A stretch of DNA of 45,337 nt, taken from HTCC5015 sp051747425 (GTDB lineage: Bacteria; Pseudomonadota; Gammaproteobacteria; HTCC5015). Both the position numbers and the translations under genes were made by a program. Of this stretch, positions 30,466 through 39,012 are shown one piece after another. Position 1 is the stretch's first letter. Every line of letters starts with the position of its first letter. The notes under the pieces were generated by a model. It saw only the letters and a program-made list of their open reading frames with translations. It was not told the origin of the DNA and did no database searches. The stretch covers positions 1 to 45,337 of the forward strand of contig JBNJGD010000015.1 in NCBI GenBank assembly GCA_051747425.1, written 5' to 3'.

Positions 30466-32544
30466 ATGACGACAGACCAGGAAAAGTCCTATTCGGACTC
30501 TACCGTACTGATACCCGTTTTTATTCCCGCCGTGATCGTGATCGCCCTGCTGGTGATCGGCACCATCAGCGCCCCGGACCTGGCCGGCGAGGCCTTCAAG
30601 CAGGCGCTGGCGTACATCACCGAGACTTTCGGCTGGTTCTACATGCTGGCGGTGGCCTTCTTTCTGGTTTTTATTGTCAGTGTGGCGATGACCAAGTGGG
30701 GGCATATCAAACTTGGCCCCGATCACGCCGAGCCCCAGTACAGTTTTCCCGCCTGGTTCGCCATGCTGTTCTCCGCCGGTTATGGCATTGCCCTGTTGTT
30801 TTTCGGTGTCGCCGAGCCGGTGCTGCACTACGCCTCGCCACCGGCGGGAGCGGCGGAAACCGTGGATGCCGCCCAGCAGGCCATGCAAATCGCCTTTTTC
30901 CACTGGGGTTTTCACATCTGGGCCATCTACGGTCTGGTGGGTCTGGTGCTGGCCTATTTTGCCTTTCGCCACGGCCTGCCGCTGTCGATTCGCTCCGCGC
31001 TCTACCCCCTGATTGGCGACCGCATTTACGGTCCGATAGGCCATATCGTGGATGTTTTTGCGATTCTCGGCACCCTGTTTGGCATCGCCACCACTCTGGG
31101 TCTCTCGGTGGCCCAGATCAACGCCGGCATGAACTACCTGTGGCCGCAGATACCGGTGAACAGTACCGTTCAGGTGATCTCGATTGCCTGCATTACCGCG
31201 CTGGCCATCGTCTCGGTGGTGGCCGGGATGGACAAGGGCATCAAGCGTCTGTCCATTCTCAATATGTTCCTGGCCGCCTCTCTGCTGTTGTTTGTTTTTA
31301 TCGTCGGCCCGACCATCCATATTCTGGAATCCTTTTTGCAGAACACGGGCAGTTACCTCAACAACATTATTGAGCGCACCTTTAACCTGCAGGCCTACAC
31401 CCACAGCGACTGGATTGGCAACTGGACCCTGTTCATCTTTGGCTGGACCATTGCCTGGGCGCCCTTCGTCGGTTTGTTTATTGCCAAGATCAGCCGGGGT
31501 CGCACCATTCGCCAGTTTGTGGTGGGGGTGATGCTGGTGCCCACGCTGTTTACCTTTTTGTGGTTCTCGGTGTTTGGCGACACCGCGCTCAACCAGATCA
31601 TGAACGAGGGCTACACCAGCCTGATCGGGCAGGTGCAGGACGACAAGGCAGTGGCACTTTTCAAGCTGTATGAAAATCTCCCCCTGACATCCGTGGTGTC
31701 CTTTATCACCGTGTTTTTGATCATTACCTTCTTTGTTACTTCCTCCGATTCCGGCTCGCTGGTGATTGACTCCCTGGCTTCCGGCGGCTCTCTGGAAACG
31801 CCGGTGTGGCAGCGCATTTTCTGGGCCTCCATCGAGGGCATTGTGGCCTCGGTACTGCTGGTGGCCGGGGGGCTGGGTGCCCTGCAGACCATGAGTGTGG
31901 CCAGTGCGTTGCCGTTTGCCGTCATTATGGTGATCTCGGCGCTGGGCCTGTGGCGGGCTCTGGTGATCGAGGGACATCATCACCGCAGTCTGAATGTCGA
32001 CCTGCAGCAGCGCTTTTCCGGCACTTCCGGCCACGGCCTGTGGCGTCGGCGCTTGCATGAGCTGATTCACTTTCCGGATGGCGAGGAAGTGCTGGCGTTT
32101 ATGGAAACCACGGTGAGCAAGGCCATGAACCGGGTACAGCGCGAGCTGGACAAGGAGGGCTGGGCCGCCGCCGTTCATGTCGACGACGAGAACAACCGCC
32201 GCTACCTGCAGGTGGCCAAGGACGACCATGTGGACTTCGTTTACGAAGTCCGGCTGATCGAGCATGTGCTGCCCGACTACGCCTACCCCGAGCAATCCCA
32301 CAGCCGGGAAGAGGGCCGCCACTACTACCGGGCCGAAGTGTTCCTGCGCCGGGGTGGTCAGTCCTACGATGTCTACGGCCTCGATCAACAGGACATCATT
32401 ACCGATATCCTCGATCAGTTTGAAAAGCATCTGCACTTTCTGCACATGTCGCCCGGCAGCTTGCCGTGGCAGATGGAGTTGCACGACGACCTTCTGGCCA
32501 CGCCGCCCCAGCCACCGGTCGGGGAGGACGGCAAGCCGGAGTAG
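30466..32544 (+). CDS. BCCT-family transporter (choline/glycine betaine/carnitine type)
   Basis: A transporter of 692 residues with about 12 membrane segments (roughly 12-500). Family marks are FFGVAEPVLHYASPP (about 112-126), LFGIATTLGLSVAQIN (about 204-219) and the BCCT signature region FGWTIAWAPFVGLFIA (about 325-340), followed by KISRGRTIRQF. BetP-type proteins have WW before the core of that signature, whereas this one has FGW. The tail of about 190 residues is hydrophilic and long, as in BetT-type choline carriers, where it senses osmotic stress. The substrate is probably a quaternary amine or betaine; which one is not settled. No betA or betB genes are nearby. The nucleoside-recognition protein gene follows after 23 bp. 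Confidence 0.9.
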   Translation: MTTDQEKSYSDSTVLIPVFIPAVIVIALLVIGTISAPDLAGEAFKQALAYITETFGWFYMLAVAFFLVFIVSVAMTKWGHIKLGPDHAEPQYSFPAWFAMLFSAGYGIALLFFGVAEPVLHYASPPAGAAETVDAAQQAMQIAFFHWGFHIWAIYGLVGLVLAYFAFRHGLPLSIRSALYPLIGDRIYGPIGHIVDVFAILGTLFGIATTLGLSVAQINAGMNYLWPQIPVNSTVQVISIACITALAIVSVVAGMDKGIKRLSILNMFLAASLLLFVFIVGPTIHILESFLQNTGSYLNNIIERTFNLQAYTHSDWIGNWTLFIFGWTIAWAPFVGLFIAKISRGRTIRQFVVGVMLVPTLFTFLWFSVFGDTALNQIMNEGYTSLIGQVQDDKAVALFKLYENLPLTSVVSFITVFLIITFFVTSSDSGSLVIDSLASGGSLETPVWQRIFWASIEGIVASVLLVAGGLGALQTMSVASALPFAVIMVISALGLWRALVIEGHHHRSLNVDLQQRFSGTSGHGLWRRRLHELIHFPDGEEVLAFMETTVSKAMNRVQRELDKEGWAAAVHVDDENNRRYLQVAKDDHVDFVYEVRLIEHVLPDYAYPEQSHSREEGRHYYRAEVFLRRGGQSYDVYGLDQQDIITDILDQFEKHLHFLHMSPGSLPWQMELHDDLLATPPQPPVGEDGKPE

Positions 32545-32567
32545 GTCTCCGACGCCGGGATTCGCAC

Positions 32568-33794
32568 ATGTTGCACAGAATTTGGCTGGGCTTTTTTGTC
32601 ATTGCCGCTGTTTTCTCCCTGGTCCAGTTCGGCCAGGGCGACAGCGCTGTTTTTGCCCGCCTGGTGCAGGCCGCCTTCGACATGGCCTCCCTGTCTGTGG
32701 AACTGGCCATTGGCTTGATTGGCGTGCTCGCCCTGTGGCTGGGCATCGTCAAGGTGGGAGAGGCCAGCGGCCTGGTGGATCAACTGGCGCGGGGGCTGTC
32801 GCCACTGTTTACCCGTCTGATGCCCGAAGTGCCCCGTGGGCACCCGGCGATTTCCTCGGTAACGCTCAACCTCTCGGCCAACGCGCTGGGTCTGGATAAT
32901 GCCGCCACGCCCCTGGGTCTCAAGGCGATGCGAGACCTGCAGACCCTGAACCTGACCCCGGATCGCGCCAGTAACGCCCAGATTCTGTTTCTCGTGCTCA
33001 ATACCTCGGCAGTGACCCTGTTTCCGGTGACCGTGTTGCTCTACCGCGCCCAGCAGGGGGCCGAGGACCCGGCGCTGATTTTTGTGCCGATACTATTGGC
33101 CACCAGTTGTTCAACCCTGGTGGGGTTGCTGACGGTGGCGCTGGTTCAGCGGATACGCCTGTGGGATACGGTGGTTCTGGTCTGGCTGGGGGCTGTGGCG
33201 GCGCTGTTGATGGCGCTGGTGGCCTATGCCGGCACACTCTCGGCCGATGCCCTGCAGAGCCAGTCCAGCGCCCTGGGCAACGGTTTGATTTTCGCGGTGA
33301 TCATGCTGTTTCTGTGTATTGGCCACTGGCGCGGCATCAATGTCTACGAGTCTTTTATTGAGGGCGCCAGAGAGGGCTTTAAAACGGCCATACAGATCAT
33401 TCCCTATCTTCTCGCGATGCTGGTGGCGATTGGCGTCTTTCGCGCCAGTGGCGCCATGGAGGCGGCCATCGACGGCATCGCCACCCTGGTCGCCTGGCTG
33501 GGCTTTGATACCCGCTTTGTCGACGCCCTGCCCACGGCGTTTATGAAGCCCCTCAGCGGTTCGGGCGCCCGGGCCATGATGCTGGAGACCATGAACACCC
33601 ACGGCGTCGACTCCTTTGCCGGGCGCCTGGCGGCCATTATGCAGGGTTCCACGGAAACCACCTTCTATGTGCTGGCGGTGTACTTCGGTTCGGTGGGCAT
33701 TCGCCACAGCCGCCACGCCCTGGCCTGTGGTCTGGCCGCAGATGCCGCCGGTATCGCCGCTGCTATCGCCGTGGGCTACTGGTTCTTCGGTTGA
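32568..33794 (+). CDS. nucleoside-recognition (Gate) domain membrane protein, SpmA-SpmB fusion
   Basis: A very hydrophobic protein of 408 residues with about 10 membrane segments. The N-terminal half resembles SpmA (HPAISSVTLNLSANALGLDN and AATPLGLKAMRDL) and the C-terminal half resembles SpmB (GAREGFKTAIQIIPYLLAML, MKPLSGSGARAMM, STETTFYVLAVYFGSVGI). In Bacillus, SpmA and SpmB are separate and act in spore dehydration; fused forms occur in non-sporulating bacteria, where the role is unclear but transport of a small molecule is likely. ATG 32568 is preferred because it begins the first membrane helix. It is close behind the BCCT gene, probably co-transcribed, and convergent with the next gene (2 bp between ends). 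Confidence 0.85.
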   Translation: MLHRIWLGFFVIAAVFSLVQFGQGDSAVFARLVQAAFDMASLSVELAIGLIGVLALWLGIVKVGEASGLVDQLARGLSPLFTRLMPEVPRGHPAISSVTLNLSANALGLDNAATPLGLKAMRDLQTLNLTPDRASNAQILFLVLNTSAVTLFPVTVLLYRAQQGAEDPALIFVPILLATSCSTLVGLLTVALVQRIRLWDTVVLVWLGAVAALLMALVAYAGTLSADALQSQSSALGNGLIFAVIMLFLCIGHWRGINVYESFIEGAREGFKTAIQIIPYLLAMLVAIGVFRASGAMEAAIDGIATLVAWLGFDTRFVDALPTAFMKPLSGSGARAMMLETMNTHGVDSFAGRLAAIMQGSTETTFYVLAVYFGSVGIRHSRHALACGLAADAAGIAAAIAVGYWFFG

Positions 33795-33796
33795 AC

Positions 33797-34219
33797 CTAC
33801 TCGCGCTGGCCGGGCAGGGTGATGGGATCGACCATGAAGGAGATGGTCTGGCCGCGGTCGAAAATCTCGTCCCGGGTGTAGGCCAGCTCGGCGTAGTCCT
33901 CGTCCCGTTGCATCAGGTCGTTCATTTTCTGGGCGTTGGGAAAGATGGTGACGACCACGAAATCGGCGTCGTAGATGCCGTCCTTGCCACCTCGGATCCA
34001 GCGCTTGAGGTAGGCGCCGGCGGCGTCTCTGGCGCCGTAGCGCTCGGCTACTTTTGAGGCCTTGGCGAAATAGGCCTCGGCGTCTTCACGGGTTTGCCCT
34101 TCATTGAGGAAGAGAATTTCCATAATGGCTATTTCACGGCCGGGGTAGCTCTGCAGGCTGTGGGCGGCCATGGGGGCCATCAGGCAAAGGGCGAGTGCAA
34201 ACAGCAGCGTCTTTTTCAT
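33797..34219 (-). CDS. secreted DUF1330-like small protein
   Basis: A protein of 140 residues beginning with a clear Sec signal (MKKTLLFALALCLMAPMAAHS), so probably periplasmic. The mature part has the length and beta-alpha pattern of a dimeric alpha/beta barrel (IAIMEILFLNEGQT, YDADFVVVTIFPN, EDYAELAYTRDEIFDRGQT), resembling DUF1330 or NIPSNAP-like proteins, but I recognise no named family with certainty. GGAG lies upstream of the ATG at 34219. It is divergent from rsmC and convergent with the Spm-like gene. Function unknown. Confidence 0.75.
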   Translation of the reverse strand: MKKTLLFALALCLMAPMAAHSLQSYPGREIAIMEILFLNEGQTREDAEAYFAKASKVAERYGARDAAGAYLKRWIRGGKDGIYDADFVVVTIFPNAQKMNDLMQRDEDYAELAYTRDEIFDRGQTISFMVDPITLPGQRE

Positions 34220-34262
34220 GTGGGGTCTCCTTTTTCTGAAGCTTAGCAGAGTGCCTCGGGCG

Positions 34263-34292
34263 TTGTCGCCGGCATCGCCGACGGGCTATGAT
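34263..34292 (+). promoter_or_regulatory. candidate sigma-70 promoter of rsmC
   Basis: TTGTCG (34263-34268), an 18-bp spacer and TATGAT (34287-34292) lie 24 bases before the rsmC ATG, the only room for a promoter between the divergent genes. Confidence 0.55.
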
Positions 34293-34316
34293 GCGCCCCT
34301 TTTTCACGGAGTTGTC

Positions 34317-35348
34317 ATGCAGCTGACCGCACAGGTAATTGATCGCAACCGCGGGGCCATTGGCGAGCGCGGACGCACGCTGTTTGTCGAACTGGCGGAG
34401 CCGTCACTGCTGGCCGGTTGGCGCGGCGAGCGGCTGGTCTGGGTAGACCATCGGGGCGACTTCAATCGTTTGCCGACGGGGGTTCAGGGTCTCGGTAGTG
34501 CACTGCTGGCCGAGGCCCTGGATGGCCCGGTGGACCGCGTGGTGATGCAAGTGCCCAAATCCCGCCCGCGCACCGATTTTATCCTGGCTCAGCTGGCCGG
34601 TATTTTACCGCCGGGAACGCCCCTCTGGCTGGTGGGGCAAAGGCGCGCCGGCATTGAGGGCGGTGCCCGTCGTCTGGAGGCCCGCTCGTCGATGGCTGAA
34701 AAAGTCGACAGTGCCCGCCATTGCCAGCTCTGGCGAGGGGAACTGACCCCTCAAGCTTTCGATCCCGAGGCCTGGGTGGAGTCGTTTGAAATGACCGCCG
34801 GGGGGGCACCGGAGCTGTTGCTGGCCACCCTGCCGGGCGTTTTCAGTCTGGGCAAACTCGATGGCGGTACCCGTCTGTTGCTGGATCAGCTGGCGGCACA
34901 GCCACTGTCGGTGGGAGAGGACGCCCGGGTTCTGGACTTTGCCGCGGGCGCCGGTCCGTTGGGACTGTTTCTGAAACAATGCCTGCCCGGGGCGGCGGTG
35001 ACCCTGTCCGATGTCAGCGCGGTGGCGCTTTTCTGCGCCTGGATGAACGCCCAGGTGAATGGTCTCGAGGCGGCCTGTGTGCAGTCCGACGGCCTGGATG
35101 AGCTGGAGGGAAACTGGGATGCGATTGTCAGCAATCCGCCCTTTCACACGGGGGTGGAGACCGACTACCGCATTGCCGAGCGCTTTATCGCCGAGGCCGC
35201 CCAGCGCCTGAACGACGGCGGCGAACTGCGCCTGGTGGCCAACCGGCACTTGCCCTACAGCGAGTGGATGGAAGCGGCTTTCGGCCACTGTGAGCGGCTA
35301 AGCGAGAACGGCCAGTTTGTGATTTACGGCGCCCGCAAGGGGCGCTGA
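34317..35348 (+). CDS. rsmC: 16S rRNA (guanine-1207-N2)-methyltransferase RsmC
   Basis: RsmC-type protein of 343 residues, the same length as in E. coli. It has the two-domain layout: a degenerate N-terminal methyltransferase-like half, then the catalytic half that opens with LPGVFSLGKLDGGTRLLL. The SAM loop is VLDFAAGAGPLGLFL, NPPF in AIVSNPPFHTGVETDYR is the catalytic tetrapeptide of N-methyltransferases, and GGELRLVANRHLPY is a family motif. The ATG at 34317 is used; the earlier in-frame codons overlap the divergent gene and its signal peptide. It modifies 16S rRNA in the 30S subunit. RlmG (23S) is related, but the length and the GVFS motif favour RsmC. Confidence 0.9.
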   Translation: MQLTAQVIDRNRGAIGERGRTLFVELAEPSLLAGWRGERLVWVDHRGDFNRLPTGVQGLGSALLAEALDGPVDRVVMQVPKSRPRTDFILAQLAGILPPGTPLWLVGQRRAGIEGGARRLEARSSMAEKVDSARHCQLWRGELTPQAFDPEAWVESFEMTAGGAPELLLATLPGVFSLGKLDGGTRLLLDQLAAQPLSVGEDARVLDFAAGAGPLGLFLKQCLPGAAVTLSDVSAVALFCAWMNAQVNGLEAACVQSDGLDELEGNWDAIVSNPPFHTGVETDYRIAERFIAEAAQRLNDGGELRLVANRHLPYSEWMEAAFGHCERLSENGQFVIYGARKGR

Positions 35349-35371
35349 TCCCCGCGTTGTCAGGCTCCTCT

Positions 35372-35447
35372 GTCATGGCGAGCGAAGCGAAGCCATCTGC
35401 GGCAACCGTTGAGCAGGTCGCCGCGTCGCTGCGCTCCTCGCGATGAC
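35372..35447. repeat. terminal inverted repeat element of the GTCAT-GCGAGC...GATGAC intergenic family
   Basis: Left arm GTCATGGCGAGCGAAGCGAA and right arm GCTGCGCTCCTCGCGATGAC are imperfect inverted repeats. They frame about 35 bp that includes GCCATCTGCGGCAACC. This closely resembles a palindromic repeat found in many copies in diverse environmental bacterial genomes. It occupies most of the 107-bp gap between the convergent rsmC and patatin genes and may serve as a transcript end. It holds no open frame. Confidence 0.7.
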
Positions 35448-35455
35448 GGGTTGTG

Positions 35456-36919
35456 TTACTTGACGCTGACCAGCTTGAGCCGGTCGAGCTTCTCGGCTTC
35501 CTGGCGGTCGAGCTTGTCGTAGCATTCCTGAAAGGCGCGGGAAATGCGCGTGGTGTTGCGGATCAGGTCCAGCTTGGGCCAGGTGGTGCGCTCGCCGTTC
35601 TTGATGAAGGCGCGGACATCTTCCACATTGGGGTTCTTGAAAATTTTCAGTACATTGCGCGCCCGGCGCGGCGGGACGATGTTGATGTCGCCGCTGTATT
35701 TCTGGCGCACCACCGAGTGTGCCTTGTCGAACAGCAGGCCGATGTCGTTGTTGCGAATGCGCGCCTGAATCACTTCCAGCGTCAGCTTGGCATTGAGTTG
35801 GGCGTTGCGCACGGCGAAGGTACGCAGCAAGTTGAATGGGCCCGGCGGCTTCTCATCGCGATTGATGAAGGGCACCACATGGGGATTGGTCTGGCTGACA
35901 ATGGTGTGGTTGACGCCGTAGAGGCGCGACAGCCGACCGACCGGCAGATCGTCGTTGACCGAACCGTCCACCCACTTGCGCGTGGGGATGTAGGGAACCT
36001 TTTCACCGTGCACATTCTTGGCCCAGAGCGTGACGGGCGGGTACACCGCCGGCACGGCACAGGAGGCCAGCGAGGCTTTGCGGATCAGTACATGGGGCGA
36101 GGTGCGCCAGTTCAAAAGCCGTGACTGCTGGTGGCGGTCGTAGGGCGACACGGTAATATTGATCTCCAGCCCGGTCTCCCGATAGGCCTCCTCAAAAGTC
36201 ATGTCGGCGATGTTTTCCTGCAGGCAAACTTCAAGGTGGTCGCCATCGAGGATGGGGCGACCGCGGAAGATGCCGGTCCAGCCTACATATTTGAAGGCCG
36301 TCATGTAGAGGTTCTCAGGTTCCAGCTTGGCCTTGAGGTCATCGTCTTTGTGACTGCCCACAGAGGCGGCGACGATAGACCCGGCGCTGGAGCCCGATAT
36401 CACCTTGGGAAGCAGGTCGTTTTCCCACAGTGCCTTGACCACACCGAGGTGGAACAGCCCCAGAGCGGCACCACCACTGAGCATCAGGGCACTCTGGCCA
36501 AAGGCCTGGCCGACCGTCTCAAAAAAGTCCAGCTTCTGTTTGAAGTCGAGGTTGTCGAATTCGTTGTCGCAGACATAGTGCAGGGCTTCGCAGACTTCAT
36601 CGAGGTAGGCCTCGATCAGATGCTTGGTGCCCAGCTTGCTCTGTTTGTAGAGCATGGGATTGGAAATGTTGCCGAGGTTGCCGTGCAGGCCTTCATGCAG
36701 GTGGAAAACCAATTGTTGGCCGTCTTTTTTCTTGCGCGCCTGGCGCAATTCACTGAGGCGGGCGCGAATCAGCTCGTAATCGTAAAAGGGCGAGTGGTCG
36801 ACCTGTTTCCATTCGTCGGCGCCGGAGAGCCGGTCGTGTTCACTGCAGGCGGCGCGCCACTCCTCGTAGTTCCGGGCGTTTTTAATGTCTTTTTCTATGT
36901 TGCGCAGCTTGACACCCAT
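35456..36919 (-). CDS. patatin-like phospholipase/lipase with DUF3336
   Basis: A protein of 487 residues. Residues about 1-140 form a DUF3336 region (WRAACSEHDRLSGADEWK, NPMLYKQSKLGTKHLIEAYL), as in yeast Tgl3/Tgl4/Tgl5 triacylglycerol lipases and bacterial relatives. The patatin domain follows: oxyanion motif GGAALGL (149-155), nucleophile elbow GSSAG with Ser178, and the dyad Asp in WVDGS (Asp318). It probably hydrolyses acyl glycerols or phospholipids in the cytosol or at the membrane; there is no signal peptide. GAGGG precedes the ATG at 36919. Convergent with rsmC across a repeat element. The substrate cannot be fixed from sequence. Confidence 0.88.
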   Translation of the reverse strand: MGVKLRNIEKDIKNARNYEEWRAACSEHDRLSGADEWKQVDHSPFYDYELIRARLSELRQARKKKDGQQLVFHLHEGLHGNLGNISNPMLYKQSKLGTKHLIEAYLDEVCEALHYVCDNEFDNLDFKQKLDFFETVGQAFGQSALMLSGGAALGLFHLGVVKALWENDLLPKVISGSSAGSIVAASVGSHKDDDLKAKLEPENLYMTAFKYVGWTGIFRGRPILDGDHLEVCLQENIADMTFEEAYRETGLEINITVSPYDRHQQSRLLNWRTSPHVLIRKASLASCAVPAVYPPVTLWAKNVHGEKVPYIPTRKWVDGSVNDDLPVGRLSRLYGVNHTIVSQTNPHVVPFINRDEKPPGPFNLLRTFAVRNAQLNAKLTLEVIQARIRNNDIGLLFDKAHSVVRQKYSGDINIVPPRRARNVLKIFKNPNVEDVRAFIKNGERTTWPKLDLIRNTTRISRAFQECYDKLDRQEAEKLDRLKLVSVK

Positions 36920-37021
36920 CGAGCGCCCTCATTCTGGTCAGTGTGGTTAATATAATAATTTCTCATAGTACTGCCCGGATCAGGGTGGGGCAACAGGACA
37001 ATAGGCACCCCCGTGCCCGCC

Positions 37022-37531
37022 TCAATGGCCGGTTTTGTCCCTGAGTGCCTTGAGCTTTTTGGCGTTTTCCAGCCGGTGCTGTCGACGGAGTCCGGCGGCC
37101 TCAAAGCGCAGCTTCTCCTCTTTGCTCTCGGGGATCACGGCGGCAACCTCCGTGGGCTTGTTGTCATCGTCGAGGGCGACGAAGGTGAAGTAGGCCGAGA
37201 GGATGTGGCGGGTGTCGCCGTTGTAGCTGTTTTCCGCCATGACCTGCACTCCGATCTCCATGGAACTGCCCCAGGCGCGATTGGCCGAGGCCCTGAAAAC
37301 CAGGGTGTCGCCACCGCGGGCGGCTTTGAGGAAGTGCATGTCGTCCACCGAGACGGTGACGCAGGTGCGACCGCTGTGGCGCTCGGCTACTACCAGGGCG
37401 AGGCGGTCGGCGGTGCCCATGATGACGCCGCCAAAGACGGTGTTGTGGGAATTGAGGTCGTTGGGGAAGACTTTGTAGATGTGGGCGTCAATTTTGGAAT
37501 CGCTGACGCGTTTGCCGTTTTCTGTACTCAT
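37022..37531 (-). CDS. hotdog-fold acyl-CoA thioesterase (YciA/BFIT-like)
   Basis: A thioesterase of 169 residues in the acyl-CoA hotdog family. NDLNSHNTVFGGVIMGTADRL is the family signature, with the Asn and Asp/Asn residues that set up the water, followed by VTVSVDDMHFLKAARGGD and SAYFTFVALDDDNKP. The C-terminal 30 residues are a basic, Lys/Arg-rich helix. It hydrolyses acyl-CoA to free acid and CoA in the cytosol; chain length is not predictable. It is divergent from msrA with 85 bp between starts. The adjacent patatin gene, also on the minus strand 102 bp away, may relate to it through lipid turnover, but that is inference. Confidence 0.9.
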   Translation of the reverse strand: MSTENGKRVSDSKIDAHIYKVFPNDLNSHNTVFGGVIMGTADRLALVVAERHSGRTCVTVSVDDMHFLKAARGGDTLVFRASANRAWGSSMEIGVQVMAENSYNGDTRHILSAYFTFVALDDDNKPTEVAAVIPESKEEKLRFEAAGLRRQHRLENAKKLKALRDKTGH

Positions 37532-37616
37532 GTACTTGTCTCACTGTGATTCAGCGCCGAAGATACTAGACTCTTGAGTCCTTGTCAGTTGCCAGCGTCT
37601 ACCCCCGGAGGTCGCG

Positions 37617-38255
37617 ATGTTTTCCCTGTTTCGCAAAACCGAAATTCCCAGTTCCGATGAGGCCCTGCCCGGACGCACGGAACCCATGACTTTGGAAAAT
37701 CGCCATTTCGTGCTCGGTACACCGCTTCAGCCGCCCTTTCCCGAGGGGGCGAGCGAGCTGGTGGTCGGCATGGGGTGTTTCTGGGGCGCCGAGCGCCTGT
37801 TCTGGAATTTGCCCGGTGTGCACACCACCGCAGTGGGTTATGCCGGTGGCTATACGCCCAACCCGACCTACCGCGAAGTGTGCGCCGGACAGACCGGTCA
37901 CACCGAGGCCGTGCGGGTGGTGTTCGACCCCGACCAGCTGTCCCTGGCGTCACTCTTGCAGGTGTTCTGGGAACAGCACGACCCCACCCAGGGCATGCGC
38001 CAGGGCAACGATGTCGGCACCCAGTACCGCTCGGCGATTTACACCGTCGACGCCGATCAGCGCGCCGCCGCCGAACTCAGCCGCGAGCGCTACCAGGCGG
38101 CCCTGCAGGCCGCCGGCAAGGGGGACATCACCACCGAGATCGCCGAGGCGGGGCCCTTCTACTACGCCGAGGATTACCACCAGCAGTATCTGGCCAAGAA
38201 TCCCGGTGGCTACTGCGGCATTGGTGGCACCGGTGTGGCCTGTCCCGGCACTTAG
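37617..38255 (+). CDS. msrA: peptide methionine-S-sulfoxide reductase MsrA
   Basis: MsrA of 212 residues, the same length as in E. coli. It repairs the S-epimer of methionine sulfoxide in proteins. The catalytic Cys54 is in GMGCFWGAERLFW. TAVGYAGGYTPNPTYREVCAG and GHTEAVRVVFDP follow, and resolving cysteines sit in the tail (GGYCGIGG and VACPGT). A GGAGG lies seven bases before ATG 37617. It is monocistronic and convergent with the TauE/SafE gene, 16 bp away. Confidence 0.97.
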   Translation: MFSLFRKTEIPSSDEALPGRTEPMTLENRHFVLGTPLQPPFPEGASELVVGMGCFWGAERLFWNLPGVHTTAVGYAGGYTPNPTYREVCAGQTGHTEAVRVVFDPDQLSLASLLQVFWEQHDPTQGMRQGNDVGTQYRSAIYTVDADQRAAAELSRERYQAALQAAGKGDITTEIAEAGPFYYAEDYHQQYLAKNPGGYCGIGGTGVACPGT

Positions 38256-38271
38256 GGCCTGTTAACGGGTC

Positions 38272-39012
38272 CTAGCCGCCCAGCCAGCCCAGGGCGCTGG
38301 CCAGCAGGGCGGCGCCGGCCAGGTGCATCAGCGCCAGGGCGTAGAGTTTGAAGCGTTCGGCCGAGATCGACAGCAGGTGGCGACGGGCCACAGCGGTGCC
38401 GAGCAGGGCGCCCAGTCCCAGGGCCAGACCCGCCTCCAGCACCTGGCCGGAGAGGGCGCCAAAGCTGCCGTAGGCCACCAGCTTGCTCCACTGCATGACC
38501 AGTGAATTAATGGCTTTGGTGGCCACCAGGCGGGCCCGGTCGATGCCGTTGTGCAGCAAAAAGGGGTTGAGTACCGGTCCGCTGGCGCCAACCACGCCGG
38601 AGATGCCGGACACAGCGAGGCCCAGGGGAAAGAAACACCAGGCGGGCAGGGCGGGAAAGCGGTGACGGCGGGACCAGCGCTGCTGCAATCCGGTGCTCAG
38701 CAAAAACGCCCCCAACAGCCCCTGCAGCCAGCGCGGGTCGAGCAGTGAAAAGACCGCCCCGCCGACAAACCCGCCCAGCAGGCTGCCGGGAATCAACCAG
38801 CGCGCCAGTGGCCACTCGATGTGGCGCCGGAACAGCCAGGCGCGGCCCGGGTTGGCCACCATGGCCCCCAGGGCCACCGCCGGGATGGCGATTTCGGCGC
38901 CCAGCAACAGGCCGAGAAGGGGCAGCGCCAGCGAGGCGGCGCCGCCGGCGGCAATGGTACTGATCCACCAGGCGCCCAGACCAATGGACAGACACAGGGC
39001 GGCGATGAACAC
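38272..39012 (-). CDS. TauE/SafE-family (DUF81) membrane permease
   Basis: A membrane protein of 246 residues with about seven or eight helices, in the TauE/SafE sulfite-exporter family. Typical marks are LPLLGLLLGAEIAIPAVAL near the N-terminus and VSGISGVVGASGPVLNPFLL with HNGIDRARLVATKAINSLV in the middle. Members export sulfite, sulfoacetate or other organosulfur anions; the substrate here is unknown. Translation starts at GTG 39012, overlapping the ppnN stop (TAGTG), so it is coupled to ppnN. Confidence 0.88.
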   Translation of the reverse strand: MFIAALCLSIGLGAWWISTIAAGGAASLALPLLGLLLGAEIAIPAVALGAMVANPGRAWLFRRHIEWPLARWLIPGSLLGGFVGGAVFSLLDPRWLQGLLGAFLLSTGLQQRWSRRHRFPALPAWCFFPLGLAVSGISGVVGASGPVLNPFLLHNGIDRARLVATKAINSLVMQWSKLVAYGSFGALSGQVLEAGLALGLGALLGTAVARRHLLSISAERFKLYALALMHLAGAALLASALGWLGG

